DNA of 64,000 bases from Flavobacterium sp. 90 (GCF_004339525.1 NZ_SMGE01000001.1:1922001-1986000), one strand, 5' to 3'; counted from the first letter of the stretch, positions 26,293 to 36,276 are shown. A program made the numbers and translations. Notes: generated from the sequence alone by a model not told the origin.

Positions 26293-27537
26293 ATGATTTT
26301 AGAAATGAAAGTCCCATCACCAGGGGAATCAATAAAAGAAGTTGAAATTGCAACTTGGTTAGTAAAAGACGGAGATTATGTAGAAAAAGATCAAGCTATT
26401 GCTGAAGTTGATTCAGATAAAGCAACTCTTGAATTACCGGCTGAAATGAGCGGAATTATTACGCTTAAAGCAGAAGAAGGTGATGCAGTTGCAGTAGGAG
26501 CTGTAGTTTGTTTAATTGATACTGACGGTGTAAAACCAGCAGGTGATGCTCCGGCTGCACCAGCGGCTGAAGCTCCAAAAGCAGAAGCACCAAAGGCTGA
26601 AGTAAAAGCTGAAGCGCCAAAAGCAGCACCGGTTCAAGCTCCGGCAGCGACAAGTTATGCAGCAGGAACTCCATCTCCGGCAGCAAGAAAAATATTAGAC
26701 GAAAAAAACATAGCACCAGCAACTGTTTCAGGAACTGGTAAAGGCGGAAGAATCACTAAAGATGATGCTGTAAATGCAGTACCTTCTATGGGAACTCCAA
26801 CTGGTGGAAGCCGTGGAACTGAGCGTACAAAATTATCAATGTTACGTCGTAAAGTAGCAGAGAGATTAGTCGCCGCTAAAAACGAAACTGCAATGTTAAC
26901 TACTTTCAATGAAGTTAACATGACACCAATTAACCAAATTCGTAATGAATACAAAGATGCTTTCAAAGCTAAACATGGTGGTTTAGGTTTAGGTTTCATG
27001 TCATTCTTTACAAAAGCAGTTACAAGAGCTTTACAATTATATCCAGACGTTAACTCAATGATGGATGGTGACTACAAAATCGCTTACGATTTTGCTGATA
27101 TCTCAATCGCAGTTTCCGGACCAAAAGGTTTAATGGTTCCTGTTGTTCGTAATGCTGAATTATTGACTTTCCGCGGAATTGAAGCTGAAATTAAAAGATT
27201 AGCACTTAGAGCTCGTGACGGTCAAATCACTGTTGACGATATGACTGGAGGAACTTTCACTATTACTAATGGTGGTGTTTTTGGAAGTATGTTGAGTACT
27301 CCAATTATCAACCCTCCTCAATCAGGAATTTTAGGAATGCACAATATTATTGAGCGTCCAATTGCTGTAAATGGTAAAGTTGAAATTCACCCAATGATGT
27401 ATGTCGCTCTTTCTTATGACCACAGAATCATCGACGGACGTGAGTCTGTTGGTTTCTTAGTTGCTGTAAAAGAAGCTTTAGAAAACCCAGTAGAATTATT
27501 AATGAATGGCGATGCTAAACGTGCGTTAGAGCTATAA
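26293..27537 (+). CDS. sucB: 2-oxoglutarate dehydrogenase E2 (dihydrolipoyl succinyltransferase)
   Basis: A 414-residue E2. Lipoyl domain at 1-76 with lipoyl-Lys43 in [10 protein letters not shown]; an Ala/Pro/Lys/Glu-rich flexible linker at about 85-125; the E1/E3-binding domain at about 127-165 ([25 protein letters not shown]); and the catalytic acyltransferase domain with His377 and Asp381 in [11 protein letters not shown]. It accepts the succinyl group from SucA and transfers it to CoA. The E3 gene is not in the window. A strong terminator follows. Confidence 0.97.
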   Translation: MILEMKVPSPGESIKEVEIATWLVKDGDYVEKDQAIAEVDSDKATLELPAEMSGIITLKAEEGDAVAVGAVVCLIDTDGVKPAGDAPAAPAAEAPKAEAPKAEVKAEAPKAAPVQAPAATSYAAGTPSPAARKILDEKNIAPATVSGTGKGGRITKDDAVNAVPSMGTPTGGSRGTERTKLSMLRRKVAERLVAAKNETAMLTTFNEVNMTPINQIRNEYKDAFKAKHGGLGLGFMSFFTKAVTRALQLYPDVNSMMDGDYKIAYDFADISIAVSGPKGLMVPVVRNAELLTFRGIEAEIKRLALRARDGQITVDDMTGGTFTITNGGVFGSMLSTPIINPPQSGILGMHNIIERPIAVNGKVEIHPMMYVALSYDHRIIDGRESVGFLVAVKEALENPVELLMNGDAKRALEL

Positions 27538-27560
27538 TTGTAATAATTTTCCACAATATC

Positions 27561-27596
27561 AAAAAGCCTGTTCATTCATTTGAACAGGCTTTTTTG
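27561..27596 (+). terminator. Terminator of sucAB
   Basis: AAAAAGCCTGTTCA and TGAACAGGCTTTTTT form a stem with a short loop, ending in T residues, 24 nt after the sucB stop. Confidence 0.88.
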
Positions 27597-27671
27597 TCTT
27601 AAGATTAGCTTAAATATTGCTTAAGATGTTAATTTTTTAAACAAACGTAAATTTTACCCTTTAAAAAATAT

Positions 27672-27688
27672 TTTATTTAGAATAAATA
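27672..27688 (-). promoter_or_regulatory. Shared iron-locus motif, copy 1
   Basis: TTTATTTAGAATAAATA is the exact reverse complement of the 17-bp segment at 32607-32623 before the second siderophore receptor. It contains the imperfect palindrome TTATTtagAATAA and lies 8 bp upstream of the -33 TTG. A shorter copy (ATTCTAAATAA) is at 27742-27752. A Fur-type site is possible but unproven. Confidence 0.45.
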
Positions 27689-27696
27689 AGAATAGC

Positions 27697-27727
27697 TTGT
27701 TTAGTTGATGTCCAACAACTAAATTTG
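27697..27727 (+). promoter_or_regulatory. Promoter of the first siderophore receptor
   Basis: TTG (27697-27699), a 20-nt spacer, and TAAATTTG (27720-27727): a full match to the Bacteroidota consensus, 27 nt before the start codon. Confidence 0.75.
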
Positions 27728-27754
27728 CGCTATTAAAATCAATTCTAAATAACG

Positions 27755-30250
27755 ATGAAATATAAATTTACAATTTCTTTCTTAAGCTTTTGTTTTTTTC
27801 TATTGGCAAGTACTTCAGTTTCTGCACAAGAAAAAGCGAGCATTAAAGGACAAATTAGTTTAACAAACAATCAGGCTGCAGACAATGTTTCTGTAGTTCT
27901 AAAAGGAACTAAAATAGGAACGAATACAGACAGTAATGGTTTTTATGAAATTAAAAATCTTAAACCAGGAAGTTATGTAATTAAAGTATCTTCTGTTGGA
28001 CACTCATCTAAAGAAAAAAGCATTTCTCTAAATGCGGGTGACGAAATAATAGAAGATTTCACAATTAGTTCAAATTCTGAGCAATTAGACGAAATTGTAA
28101 TTAATGGTAATGGTAAAAAAAATCCATTAGCTCGTAAAGAAACACAGCAAGTATCAAGATTACCCCTTAAAAATCTTGAAAACCCACAAGTTTATACTAC
28201 AATTACAAGCGAATTATTAAAAGAGCAAGTAGTTAGTAATATTGATGATGCACTTAAAAATGCACCAGGATTATCTCCGCTTTGGGCTTCTACTGGACGT
28301 GGTGGTGACGGTGCCGGATATTTCTCTCTAAGAGGATTTGCTGTGCAGCCAACAATGACAAATGGATTACCTGCATTGAATAACGGAAGTATAGATCCTG
28401 CAAATATTGATAAAATTGAAGTTATTAAAGGGCCTTCTGGAACTTTATTCGGAAGTAGTTTAATTTCTTACGGAGGTTTAATCAACTTAACTACTAAAAA
28501 ACCTTACGATCATTTTGGCGGAGAGGTGAGCTATACAGCAGGAAGCTATGGATTAAACCGTGTAACTGCAGACATTAATACTCCCGTAGACGATGAACAC
28601 AAAATTAATTTCAGAGTTAATACTGCATATCATACAGAAAACAGCTTTCAAGATGCTGGATTTAGAAAATCATTTTTCTTTGCTCCATCTTTATCTTACC
28701 AAGCCAGCGACAGACTTTCGTTCTTTATTAATACTGAATTCATGAACAATAAACAGACGAATCCTACTATGTTATTTTTAGACAGGGGTGCACCGTTAAG
28801 AGTTCATAATATGGATGAATTGGGTTATGATAACAAACGTTCTTATACAAGTAACGAACTTGCGATTGAAACTCCTTCTTACTCTCTTCAAGGACAAATG
28901 AATTACAAAATCTCCGATGAATGGACTTCTCAAACCGTTCTTTCCAGAGGATCATCTACATCTGAAGGGTATTATACTTATTTATATGAAAGCACACAAT
29001 TTTTCCCTACACAAGTAAATCAAGGAATTGTTTTGGGACGTTCAATGAATTATCAAAATACAACAACTTTAACAACAGATATTCAACAAAACTTTATTGG
29101 CGATTTTAAACTTGGAAACCTAAGAAATAGAATTGTTGTTGGCTTAGATTACTTTAACAGAGGTCAAGTTGATAATGGTTCCGGATACGTATCTAATGGA
29201 AGAGTTTATATCGGAAATTTAGATTTGGCAACTGTAAACCAATATGTATTTGGCATTACAGATCCCGCAAAATATATTACAAATGGTGACAGTGGTAACC
29301 TAACAAAAGCTGGTTCTGATAAACTTATAGCAGAAACTAATGCAAACAATAACAAAACGAAACAAGAGGTTATTAGTGCTTATGCATCAGATGTAATCAA
29401 TATTACTCCTGCATTATCTGCAATGGCAAGTTTACGTGTAGACCGTTTTATGACTGCTGGTGATGTTACTACAAATGCTGATGATTTTAATCAAACTTCT
29501 TTTTCACCTAAATTTGGTTTAGTTTATCAACCAATTATTGACAAAGTTTCGATTTTTGCCAACTACATGGATGGTTTTACTAACACAGCCCCAACAAGTG
29601 ATATTGGTTTAAGCGGCGCATCTATTCCAAGAACTTTCAAGCCAGAACACGCTAACCAATTTGAAATCGGAACGAAATTAAATGTTCTTAAAGACAAAGT
29701 TTACGCAACATTTAGCTATTATGACATCAAAGTAACAGATCAGGTTTATACTGTTTATGGTTCTACAGGCGGAGTACCTACTCAAACTTCTTTCCAAGAT
29801 GGAGAACAAAGAAACAAAGGTTTTGAGGCAGAAATCGTTGCAAATCCAGTTACTGGTTTAAACATTGTTGCTGGTTACAGCTATGTAGATGCTCTCTTAA
29901 CTGCAGGAGATCCTTCGTTTGTAGGAAACAGGCCTGAGAGTTCAGGACCAAGAAACACAGCAAACTTTTGGGCAAGCTACAAATTTCCTCAAGGAGATTT
30001 ACAAGGTTTTGGTTTAGGTTTTGGTGGAAATTATGCTGACAAAAACTTAATTATGAATAGAAATGTTGTAGGTCAGTTTGCAATTCCTTCTTATACTGTT
30101 TTAAATTCTTCTATTTTCTACGGAACAGAGAAATTTACATTGACATTAAAATTAGACAATATTGCTAATGTTGATACTTACGATGGTTGGTCTACAATTC
30201 ACCCAAAAAACATGAGAGCTGTATCTGCGAATTTCTCATACAGATTTTAA
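27755..30250 (+). CDS. TonB-dependent siderophore receptor 1
   Basis: An 831-residue outer-membrane receptor. Signal peptide 1-24 (ending SVSAQ), a carboxypeptidase-like domain at about 28-110, a plug at about 150-255 (DDALKNAPGL, EVIKGPSGTLFGS, GGLINLTTKKP) and a 22-strand barrel ending in FSYRF. The plug pattern is that of ferric siderophore receptors (FhuE/FoxA type). It is followed by DUF3325, DUF3649 and PepSY genes, the membrane set known beside iron receptors in other bacteria. A paralogue lies 2.4 kb downstream. A hairpin terminator separates it from the next gene. The exact siderophore is unknown. Confidence 0.9.
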   Translation: MKYKFTISFLSFCFFLLASTSVSAQEKASIKGQISLTNNQAADNVSVVLKGTKIGTNTDSNGFYEIKNLKPGSYVIKVSSVGHSSKEKSISLNAGDEIIEDFTISSNSEQLDEIVINGNGKKNPLARKETQQVSRLPLKNLENPQVYTTITSELLKEQVVSNIDDALKNAPGLSPLWASTGRGGDGAGYFSLRGFAVQPTMTNGLPALNNGSIDPANIDKIEVIKGPSGTLFGSSLISYGGLINLTTKKPYDHFGGEVSYTAGSYGLNRVTADINTPVDDEHKINFRVNTAYHTENSFQDAGFRKSFFFAPSLSYQASDRLSFFINTEFMNNKQTNPTMLFLDRGAPLRVHNMDELGYDNKRSYTSNELAIETPSYSLQGQMNYKISDEWTSQTVLSRGSSTSEGYYTYLYESTQFFPTQVNQGIVLGRSMNYQNTTTLTTDIQQNFIGDFKLGNLRNRIVVGLDYFNRGQVDNGSGYVSNGRVYIGNLDLATVNQYVFGITDPAKYITNGDSGNLTKAGSDKLIAETNANNNKTKQEVISAYASDVINITPALSAMASLRVDRFMTAGDVTTNADDFNQTSFSPKFGLVYQPIIDKVSIFANYMDGFTNTAPTSDIGLSGASIPRTFKPEHANQFEIGTKLNVLKDKVYATFSYYDIKVTDQVYTVYGSTGGVPTQTSFQDGEQRNKGFEAEIVANPVTGLNIVAGYSYVDALLTAGDPSFVGNRPESSGPRNTANFWASYKFPQGDLQGFGLGFGGNYADKNLIMNRNVVGQFAIPSYTVLNSSIFYGTEKFTLTLKLDNIANVDTYDGWSTIHPKNMRAVSANFSYRF

Positions 30251-30264
30251 TAAAAAAACATTCC

Positions 30265-30297
30265 AAACACCTTTCTTTTAGGAGAAAGGTGTTTTTT
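30265..30297 (+). terminator. Hairpin terminator after the first receptor
   Basis: AAACACCTTTCT and AGAAAGGTGTTT pair around a short loop and run into T residues. The next gene starts only 16 nt later, so partial read-through would lower expression of the inner-membrane genes compared with the receptor. Confidence 0.8.
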
Positions 30298-30312
30298 AAA
30301 TTCTATTAAACT

Positions 30313-30645
30313 ATGATAACAATAGCAAGTCTTATCGTTTTTTTAGCGTTTTATACTTTGTATTATACCTCAAAAAGAGCAGTTCTATCTTATGATTTAG
30401 GTTTTGAAAAATGGATGAAAAAAAATCCGAAGCAAACCAAAATTACCGGATTAGCACTTTTGATTGCTGCTTATGCCATTTGGCTTTTTAATCAATCTTT
30501 TGGCTGTGGCACCTTAATGTTTTTTATTCAGCTAATGACAATTGGAAGTCTGATCATCATTTTGAAACCTTTAAAAAAAGTAAACAGCAAAATGCTTTTG
30601 GCAATTGTAATTATTGCTGCACTCTTAGAACTTTATTACAACTAA
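30313..30645 (+). CDS. Small membrane protein, DUF3325-like
   Basis: A 110-residue protein with about four hydrophobic helices (ITIASLIVFLAFYTLYY at the start, LLAIVIIAALLELYY at the end). Size, topology and position between a siderophore receptor and a PepSY protein match DUF3325 of iron-uptake operons. The biochemical role is unknown; an accessory part of the inner-membrane reductase is an inference from context. It is 14 bp from the next gene. Confidence 0.7.
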   Translation: MITIASLIVFLAFYTLYYTSKRAVLSYDLGFEKWMKKNPKQTKITGLALLIAAYAIWLFNQSFGCGTLMFFIQLMTIGSLIIILKPLKKVNSKMLLAIVIIAALLELYYN

Positions 30646-30659
30646 CCCACTTTTAACCA

Positions 30660-30959
30660 ATGCCTGCAAATCCAAAATATTTAACCCCTGCATTTTGGCC
30701 TCGTTTTGCCAAAATTACAGCCGCTATTTTAGGCGGTTATCTTGTTTCTGTTACCTTTCATTTAGCTTTAGCTTCCTGGTTTAATCGTCCCGAAGTTTTA
30801 ATGACAATGGCTTTTAGCGGATTTATTCTTTGGGTTGTTCTTATGGTTCTTGCATTTCTGGCAAAAAGCGGATGGAAAATCTGGAGCATTTATATTCTCC
30901 TTTCTTTAGTTTTTTCTCTTCTTATCTATCTTGGTCAAACTTATAATCCTACCGCGTAA
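30660..30959 (+). CDS. Small membrane protein, DUF3649-like
   Basis: A 99-residue protein with three predicted helices. The start FWPRFAKITAAILGGYLVS resembles the conserved N-terminus of DUF3649, a family encoded next to PepSY iron reductases. Its stop codon is 2 bp before the next start, so translation is coupled with the PepSY protein. Function unknown beyond the iron-locus context. Confidence 0.7.
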   Translation: MPANPKYLTPAFWPRFAKITAAILGGYLVSVTFHLALASWFNRPEVLMTMAFSGFILWVVLMVLAFLAKSGWKIWSIYILLSLVFSLLIYLGQTYNPTA

Positions 30960-30961
30960 AT

Positions 30962-32509
30962 ATGAATAACCGTCATTACAATATCTATTTTCATACGCAT
31001 ACCGTTAGCGGTATTGTCATCAGCGTTGTGCTATTTGTAATTTTCTTTGCAGGATCTTTTTCTTTTTTTAGAGATGAAATCATCAATTGGGAAAGAAGTG
31101 AATCTACTGCTATTACAAGAGAAATTCAGTTAGATTACAACCAAGCGTTAAAAAAACTGGATAAAGAATACGTTTTACACGGAAGAAATATCACCATCTC
31201 TAAACCATCTCTTGAAAACAGAGTTGCCGTTTATATGGAAGGAACCAAAGACACTTTGGCTCCAGCCAAACAAAAAGAAGGATCATTCTTTTACTTAGAC
31301 AATAAAAATTTTAAATCATTCACTTACGAACAATCGTATTCTTTAGGCGAATTTTTATATCGTTTACATTTCTTAGCTCAAATACCTTATCCGGTTGGAT
31401 ATTATCTTTCAGGATTTACTGCTTTATTCTTTTTATTCGCGATTGTAACCGGGCTTTTATTGCATTGGAAAAAAATTGTGTCTAACTTTTATATTTTCCG
31501 TCCAAAGGAAAAATTAAAAACATTGTGGACAGATGCTCACACAGCATTAGGAATGATTGGTCTGCCTTTTCAGTTTGTATACGCGGTAACGGGAACTTTT
31601 TTTATGATAAAACTTCTAATCGTCGCTCCGGCTGTAATGGCATTATACAAAGGCGATCAGGACAAATTATACAAAGAATTAGAATACAATGATCCTGATT
31701 ATAAATTTGATAATAAAAAATTAGCAACTCCTTTCGACATCAATCAATTAGTTTCAAAAACAAAAAGCAACTGGAAAGATTTTGAAATTAACAAAGTATT
31801 TATTCAGAATTATGGCGATGCAAATATGCACGTTATTGTAGAAGGTGAAATGCTCGCTCACAAAAAATTCACCGGAATTGGGAAAGTAATTTACCGAATT
31901 GCGGACGGAAAAGAAATCGCCAGAAAAAATCCTATTACGCAAAACAACTATCTTGATGTTGTAAAAAATGTTTTGTACCGAATTCATTTTGGAGATTATG
32001 GTGGATATGCCTTAAAAATAGTGAGTTTCATTTTAGGAATTATTACTTGTTTTGTGATTATTTCCGGTGTAATGATTTGGCTCGTTGCCAGACAAAAAAA
32101 CAATTTACCAGAAAAGAAAAGACGTTTTAATGCTGCCGTTGTTCGCATTTATCTGGCAATATGTTTGAGCATGTATCCAATTACAGCACTTGCTTTTATT
32201 GTGACTAAAATATTTTATCCGTTGACTCAGGAGAATTTATATCTTGTTTATTTTGTTGGATGGTTAGCGCTTACAATCTTTTTTATCCTTAAAAAGAATG
32301 ACGCGTTTACCAACAGATTCTGTTTGATTTCCGGAAGTATTTTAGGTTTTCTTATTCCTATTACAAACGGAATTGTTTCCGGAAATTGGTTTTGGAATTC
32401 ATTTTTACAGAATAAAATACAAATTTTCTTTATTGATGTTTTCTGGATTGTTTTGGCTTCAATAACGCTTTATGTCGCTTATCATTTGAAACCTAAAAAA
32501 ACTAATTAG
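30962..32509 (+). CDS. PepSY-associated membrane protein (putative siderophore-iron reductase)
   Basis: A 515-residue inner-membrane protein of the PepSY-TM family. The first helix follows HTHTVSG (about 11-36); others lie at about 140-160, 195-225 and 350-372, with an extra C-terminal block of four helices (about 390-510). Conserved His residues in helix ends (HTHT, LHFLAQ, HWKK, DAHTALG, RIHFGDYGG) could bind haem, as proposed for FoxB-like periplasmic siderophore reductases. It ends the first receptor unit. Its specific activity is inferred. Confidence 0.82.
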   Translation: MNNRHYNIYFHTHTVSGIVISVVLFVIFFAGSFSFFRDEIINWERSESTAITREIQLDYNQALKKLDKEYVLHGRNITISKPSLENRVAVYMEGTKDTLAPAKQKEGSFFYLDNKNFKSFTYEQSYSLGEFLYRLHFLAQIPYPVGYYLSGFTALFFLFAIVTGLLLHWKKIVSNFYIFRPKEKLKTLWTDAHTALGMIGLPFQFVYAVTGTFFMIKLLIVAPAVMALYKGDQDKLYKELEYNDPDYKFDNKKLATPFDINQLVSKTKSNWKDFEINKVFIQNYGDANMHVIVEGEMLAHKKFTGIGKVIYRIADGKEIARKNPITQNNYLDVVKNVLYRIHFGDYGGYALKIVSFILGIITCFVIISGVMIWLVARQKNNLPEKKRRFNAAVVRIYLAICLSMYPITALAFIVTKIFYPLTQENLYLVYFVGWLALTIFFILKKNDAFTNRFCLISGSILGFLIPITNGIVSGNWFWNSFLQNKIQIFFIDVFWIVLASITLYVAYHLKPKKTN

Positions 32510-32566
32510 CAAATAAACACCGTTTTTATTTATTGTAATTTTTTTCTTATAATTTGTATTTTGCAA

Positions 32567-32597
32567 TTGGTCAAATAAACTTTTAGCCTTACTTTTG
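32567..32597 (+). promoter_or_regulatory. Promoter of the second siderophore receptor
   Basis: TTG (32567-32569), a 20-nt spacer, TACTTTTG (32590-32597). The spacer length is the same as in the first receptor promoter. Confidence 0.75.
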
Positions 32598-32606
32598 CCT
32601 AATCAA

Positions 32607-32623
32607 TATTTATTCTAAATAAA
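32607..32623 (+). promoter_or_regulatory. Shared iron-locus motif, copy 2
   Basis: TATTTATTCTAAATAAA lies directly before the ATG at 32624 and downstream of the -7 box. It is the exact reverse complement of 27672-27688, and ATTCTAAATAA is also found before the first receptor start. Confidence 0.45.
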
Positions 32624-35077
32624 ATGAAGAGGAAATTTACACTAATGCTAATTGGTTTTTGTTTTTTATTATTGGCACAAACATCTGCTTTAGCACAACA
32701 AAAAACCACAATAAAAGGAACTGTAACAGCTGTAAATGGTGAAGCTTTAGAAAATGTTTCCGTTCAATTGAGAGGAACTAAAATTGGAGCACTTACTGAC
32801 AGCCAAGGTTCATACGAAATAAAAAATATCAATTTAGGAAACTATACCATACGTGTTTCTGCTCTTGGTCATACACCAAAAGAAAAGAAAATTATTGTAA
32901 ATGGTGAAGCCGAAATCGTAGAAAACTTCACCATTAACACAAATACTGAAGAACTTGAAGAGGTTTTTATAAAAGGAAACATCAATAAATACAATAAATC
33001 CGAAAGTCCTTTTGTCTCAAAAATGCAGATTAAAAACCTGGAAAATTCTCAGGTTTATAGCGTTGTCACAAAAAGTTTAATGCGAGATCAATTGGTTATT
33101 AATCAAGATGACGCTTTAAAAAATGTTCCCGGATTGTACCAACTTTGGGCTGCAACCGGAAAAGTAGGTGATGGAGGTTCTTATTTCGCTTCACGCGGAT
33201 TTGTAACACAAAGTTTATTACGAGATGGAATTGCCGGAAAAATCACAAACAGTGTTGATGCCGCAAACTTAGAAAGAATCGAAAGTATAAAAGGTCCTTC
33301 GGCAACGCTTTTTGGAAGCATCCTAACTTCTTATGGCGGACTAATTAACAGAGTCACCAAAAAACCAACAGAAACTTTTAGAGGAGATATTAGTTATCAA
33401 TCCGGAAGTTATGGTTTAAACCGATTGTCTGTTGATATTAATACGCCTTTAAATGATGAAAAAACAGCGCTATTAAGAATAAATGCAGCTTACAATGATG
33501 CAAATACTTTTCAGGATTACGGAAAAAACAGAAGTTACTTTTTTGCTCCATCATTTTCTTATAAAATCAATGACAAACTAACCATTTCTATCGATGCTGA
33601 GTTGTCTTCGGTTAATTCTTCATCGCCTGCATTTACTTATATTCCGTACGGACAAACGCCAAATAGTATTAATTTACATAATGCAAATGAAATTGCAAGA
33701 GACTGGAAAAGATCTTTTACAGGCGGCGAATTCATGATGGATACTAAAACCGCTAATATTTTTGCGCAAGCACATTATCAGATTAATGAAAACTGGAAAT
33801 CACAAACTATTTTTAGTTCCAGCGCCAATCAATCTGATGGACCTCAGGCTTGGTTTTATTTATTAGGAAACAACAAAATGTCGCGAAATGCCTGGAATAT
33901 GGTTGGAAAAGACAATATTGTTGAGTTTCAGCAAAACTTCAATGGTCAGACGGAACTTTTTGGTATGAAACATCAATTGCTTTTTGGTGGTGATATTTTA
34001 AGATCAGAAACCAACAGCAGTCTTGGATATCTTGGCGGAGATCCTAATAATCCTTTCAAAACAGATTATGATATTGTAGATTATTCTGCTGCAAATCCTA
34101 ATTATTACAATTTCAACCCCAATAATATTGAGCCCTTATTTGTAAACGGCTATCAATACAGAACGATTACTTCCCTGACAACTTATAGCGTTTACGCTGC
34201 TGATGTTATCAATATTACAGATCAATTAATTCTTTCAGCTGCTTTGCGTTTTGATCATTATAAAAATAACGGAACTTATGATCCTTCGACAAATATAAAT
34301 TCAGGCGCTTTTTCTCAAAACTCATTTTCTCCAAAATTGGGACTTGTGTATCAAATTATAAAAGACAAAGTTTCAATCTTCGGAAACTATCAAAATAGTT
34401 TTAAAAACATTGGATATTTATTTGCTAACGTAAACGGAAATCCTGAACTGAAACAATTTGATCCTGAAAAAGCCAATCAATTTGAAGCGGGTGTTAAGTT
34501 GAATATTTTACAAGACAAACTAAGCGCCAATTTAAGCTATTACAATATTGATGTAAAAAACATTGTTCGCGCAGGACAAGTTGTTAACACAAACGTTCAG
34601 GACGGAAATCAAACGAGTAAAGGATTTGAGGCTGAAGTTACTACAAATCCGTTTTCTGGATTGAACCTTATTTTTGGATATGCATTTAACGATAGCAAAT
34701 TGAACAATGCAAATGCAGATGTAAATGGTTTGAGACCTGAAACTGCAGGTCCTGAAAATCTAATTAATTATTGGATTAGTTATAGTTTACAAACTTCTAA
34801 ACTAAGAGGATTAGGTTTTGGCATTGGAGGAAATTACGGCAGCGAAACTTTTGTGTACAACAGAAACCCAACCGGTTCAGGAAATCCTGCAGATGTTGAA
34901 ACCTTTGTTTTACCATCATATGCTGTTGTAAATGCTACGTTATATTACGATCAGCCCAAATACAGGCTTTCTCTAAAAGTAGATAACCTTACAGATGAAC
35001 TTTATTTTAATGGTTACACTACCGTGAATGTGCAAGCTCCAAGAACTTTTATGGGAAGCATAACTTATAAATTTTAA
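32624..35077 (+). CDS. TonB-dependent siderophore receptor 2
   Basis: An 817-residue paralogue of receptor 1. Signal peptide 1-24 (ending ALAQQ), carboxypeptidase-like domain at about 28-108 (TIKGTVTAVNGEALENVSVQL), plug at about 150-250 (DDALKNVPGLYQLWA, ESIKGPSATLFGS, GGLINRVTKKP) and barrel ending in SITYKF. The N-terminal halves of the two receptors align almost without gaps, so they probably arose by duplication and then diverged in the barrel loops that recognise the ligand. It is followed by its own PepSY gene with a separate promoter. Confidence 0.9.
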   Translation: MKRKFTLMLIGFCFLLLAQTSALAQQKTTIKGTVTAVNGEALENVSVQLRGTKIGALTDSQGSYEIKNINLGNYTIRVSALGHTPKEKKIIVNGEAEIVENFTINTNTEELEEVFIKGNINKYNKSESPFVSKMQIKNLENSQVYSVVTKSLMRDQLVINQDDALKNVPGLYQLWAATGKVGDGGSYFASRGFVTQSLLRDGIAGKITNSVDAANLERIESIKGPSATLFGSILTSYGGLINRVTKKPTETFRGDISYQSGSYGLNRLSVDINTPLNDEKTALLRINAAYNDANTFQDYGKNRSYFFAPSFSYKINDKLTISIDAELSSVNSSSPAFTYIPYGQTPNSINLHNANEIARDWKRSFTGGEFMMDTKTANIFAQAHYQINENWKSQTIFSSSANQSDGPQAWFYLLGNNKMSRNAWNMVGKDNIVEFQQNFNGQTELFGMKHQLLFGGDILRSETNSSLGYLGGDPNNPFKTDYDIVDYSAANPNYYNFNPNNIEPLFVNGYQYRTITSLTTYSVYAADVINITDQLILSAALRFDHYKNNGTYDPSTNINSGAFSQNSFSPKLGLVYQIIKDKVSIFGNYQNSFKNIGYLFANVNGNPELKQFDPEKANQFEAGVKLNILQDKLSANLSYYNIDVKNIVRAGQVVNTNVQDGNQTSKGFEAEVTTNPFSGLNLIFGYAFNDSKLNNANADVNGLRPETAGPENLINYWISYSLQTSKLRGLGFGIGGNYGSETFVYNRNPTGSGNPADVETFVLPSYAVVNATLYYDQPKYRLSLKVDNLTDELYFNGYTTVNVQAPRTFMGSITYKF

Positions 35078-35100
35078 GTTTAATTTATAAATCAAACGTG

Positions 35101-35131
35101 TTGAGCAATCTGCCTTTTAATGGTATTTTTG
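35101..35131 (+). promoter_or_regulatory. Promoter of the second PepSY gene
   Basis: TTG (35101-35103), a 20-nt spacer, TATTTTTG (35124-35131). An in-frame ATG at 35120 lies before and across this box and would not be in the transcript. Confidence 0.7.
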
Positions 35132-35158
35132 CCAAATAAAAGATTCTTTTCTAAAAAC

Positions 35159-36265
35159 ATGAGTTTCAAAAAACAAGTACGTTTTCTACATAAATGGCTC
35201 GGATTAATTTCCGGGCTTATTGTTTTTATTATAAGCTTTACCGGTTGTATTTTTTGTTTTCATGACGAAATAAAAGATATTACCCGAAAAGAATGGCGTT
35301 TGGTTGAACCTCAAAATAAACCATTTTTACTGCCTTCTGTTTTAAAAGAAAAAGCCAAAGAAATTGCTCCAAAAAATAAAGCTAGCATGGTTTCTTATTA
35401 TGGAAAAAATAGATCGGTAATTGTTTACACATATTCTGATACTGAGAATCTATACCTTTATTTTAATCCGTACACAGGAAAATATCTAAAAACAGAAAAT
35501 CCTAAAACCGATTTCTTTATAATTGTCGAATACATTCATCTGTATCTGCTTTTACCGGATTATATTGGTAAACATATTATTGGCGGTGCAACAATCATCT
35601 TTATATTATTATTGATTTCAGGAATTATTCAGTGGTGGCCAAAACGACGAAGTGATCTTAAAAGAAGTTTCTCTGTAAAATGGTCTGCAAAATGGCGCCG
35701 TGTTAATTATGACTGGCACAATACTTCCGGATTTTATATTTCGATAATAGCCGTAATTATTGCTATTACAGGTTTAACTTTTACTTACGAATGGGTTGGA
35801 GACGGAATTTACAAAACTTTCAATGTTGGAGGCGATAAAGCTGCCGAAACAAAAACTCCAGTAATCGACACTACCAAGTTTGATATGAATTCGATTGCCG
35901 CAGTAGATCGCGCTTTTATCGAAACTATGAAACTTCAGCCAAAAGCCGAAATGTGTTTTGTTACTTTTCCACAGCAAAAAAGCGACATTATAAGTACAGG
36001 AGCTTATCCGCATACTTTAAGATACGATCATCAAAGCAATTATTATTTTCATCCCGGCGATGGAAAATTAATGCAAAGTGATCCTTATTCTAAAAAAACT
36101 TTAGGATTGCAGGTTGTCGAAATGAATTATGGAATTCACACAGGTCAAATTCTGGATTTACCCGGAAAAATAATCGCATTTATAATTAGTTTAATTGCTG
36201 CCGCTTTGCCAGTAACAGGTTTTGTAATTTGGTATGGAAGAAGAAACAAATCCTGCAAAAAATAA
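35159..36265 (+). CDS. PepSY-associated membrane protein (putative iron reductase), second unit
   Basis: A 368-residue inner-membrane protein of the PepSY-TM family, shorter than its neighbour at 30962 because it lacks the C-terminal four-helix block. The start is set at ATG 35159 (FKKQVRFLHKWLGLISGL), because the upstream ATG at 35120 lies before the predicted transcription start. Four helices are seen (about 16-36, 135-157, 190-212, 335-357), with conserved His at helix ends (LHKW, YIHLYL, DWHN, GIHTGQ). Pairs with siderophore receptor 2 just upstream; reduction of ferric siderophore in the periplasm is the likely role. Confidence 0.82.
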   Translation: MSFKKQVRFLHKWLGLISGLIVFIISFTGCIFCFHDEIKDITRKEWRLVEPQNKPFLLPSVLKEKAKEIAPKNKASMVSYYGKNRSVIVYTYSDTENLYLYFNPYTGKYLKTENPKTDFFIIVEYIHLYLLLPDYIGKHIIGGATIIFILLLISGIIQWWPKRRSDLKRSFSVKWSAKWRRVNYDWHNTSGFYISIIAVIIAITGLTFTYEWVGDGIYKTFNVGGDKAAETKTPVIDTTKFDMNSIAAVDRAFIETMKLQPKAEMCFVTFPQQKSDIISTGAYPHTLRYDHQSNYYFHPGDGKLMQSDPYSKKTLGLQVVEMNYGIHTGQILDLPGKIIAFIISLIAAALPVTGFVIWYGRRNKSCKK

Positions 36266-36276
36266 AGGCATAAAAA

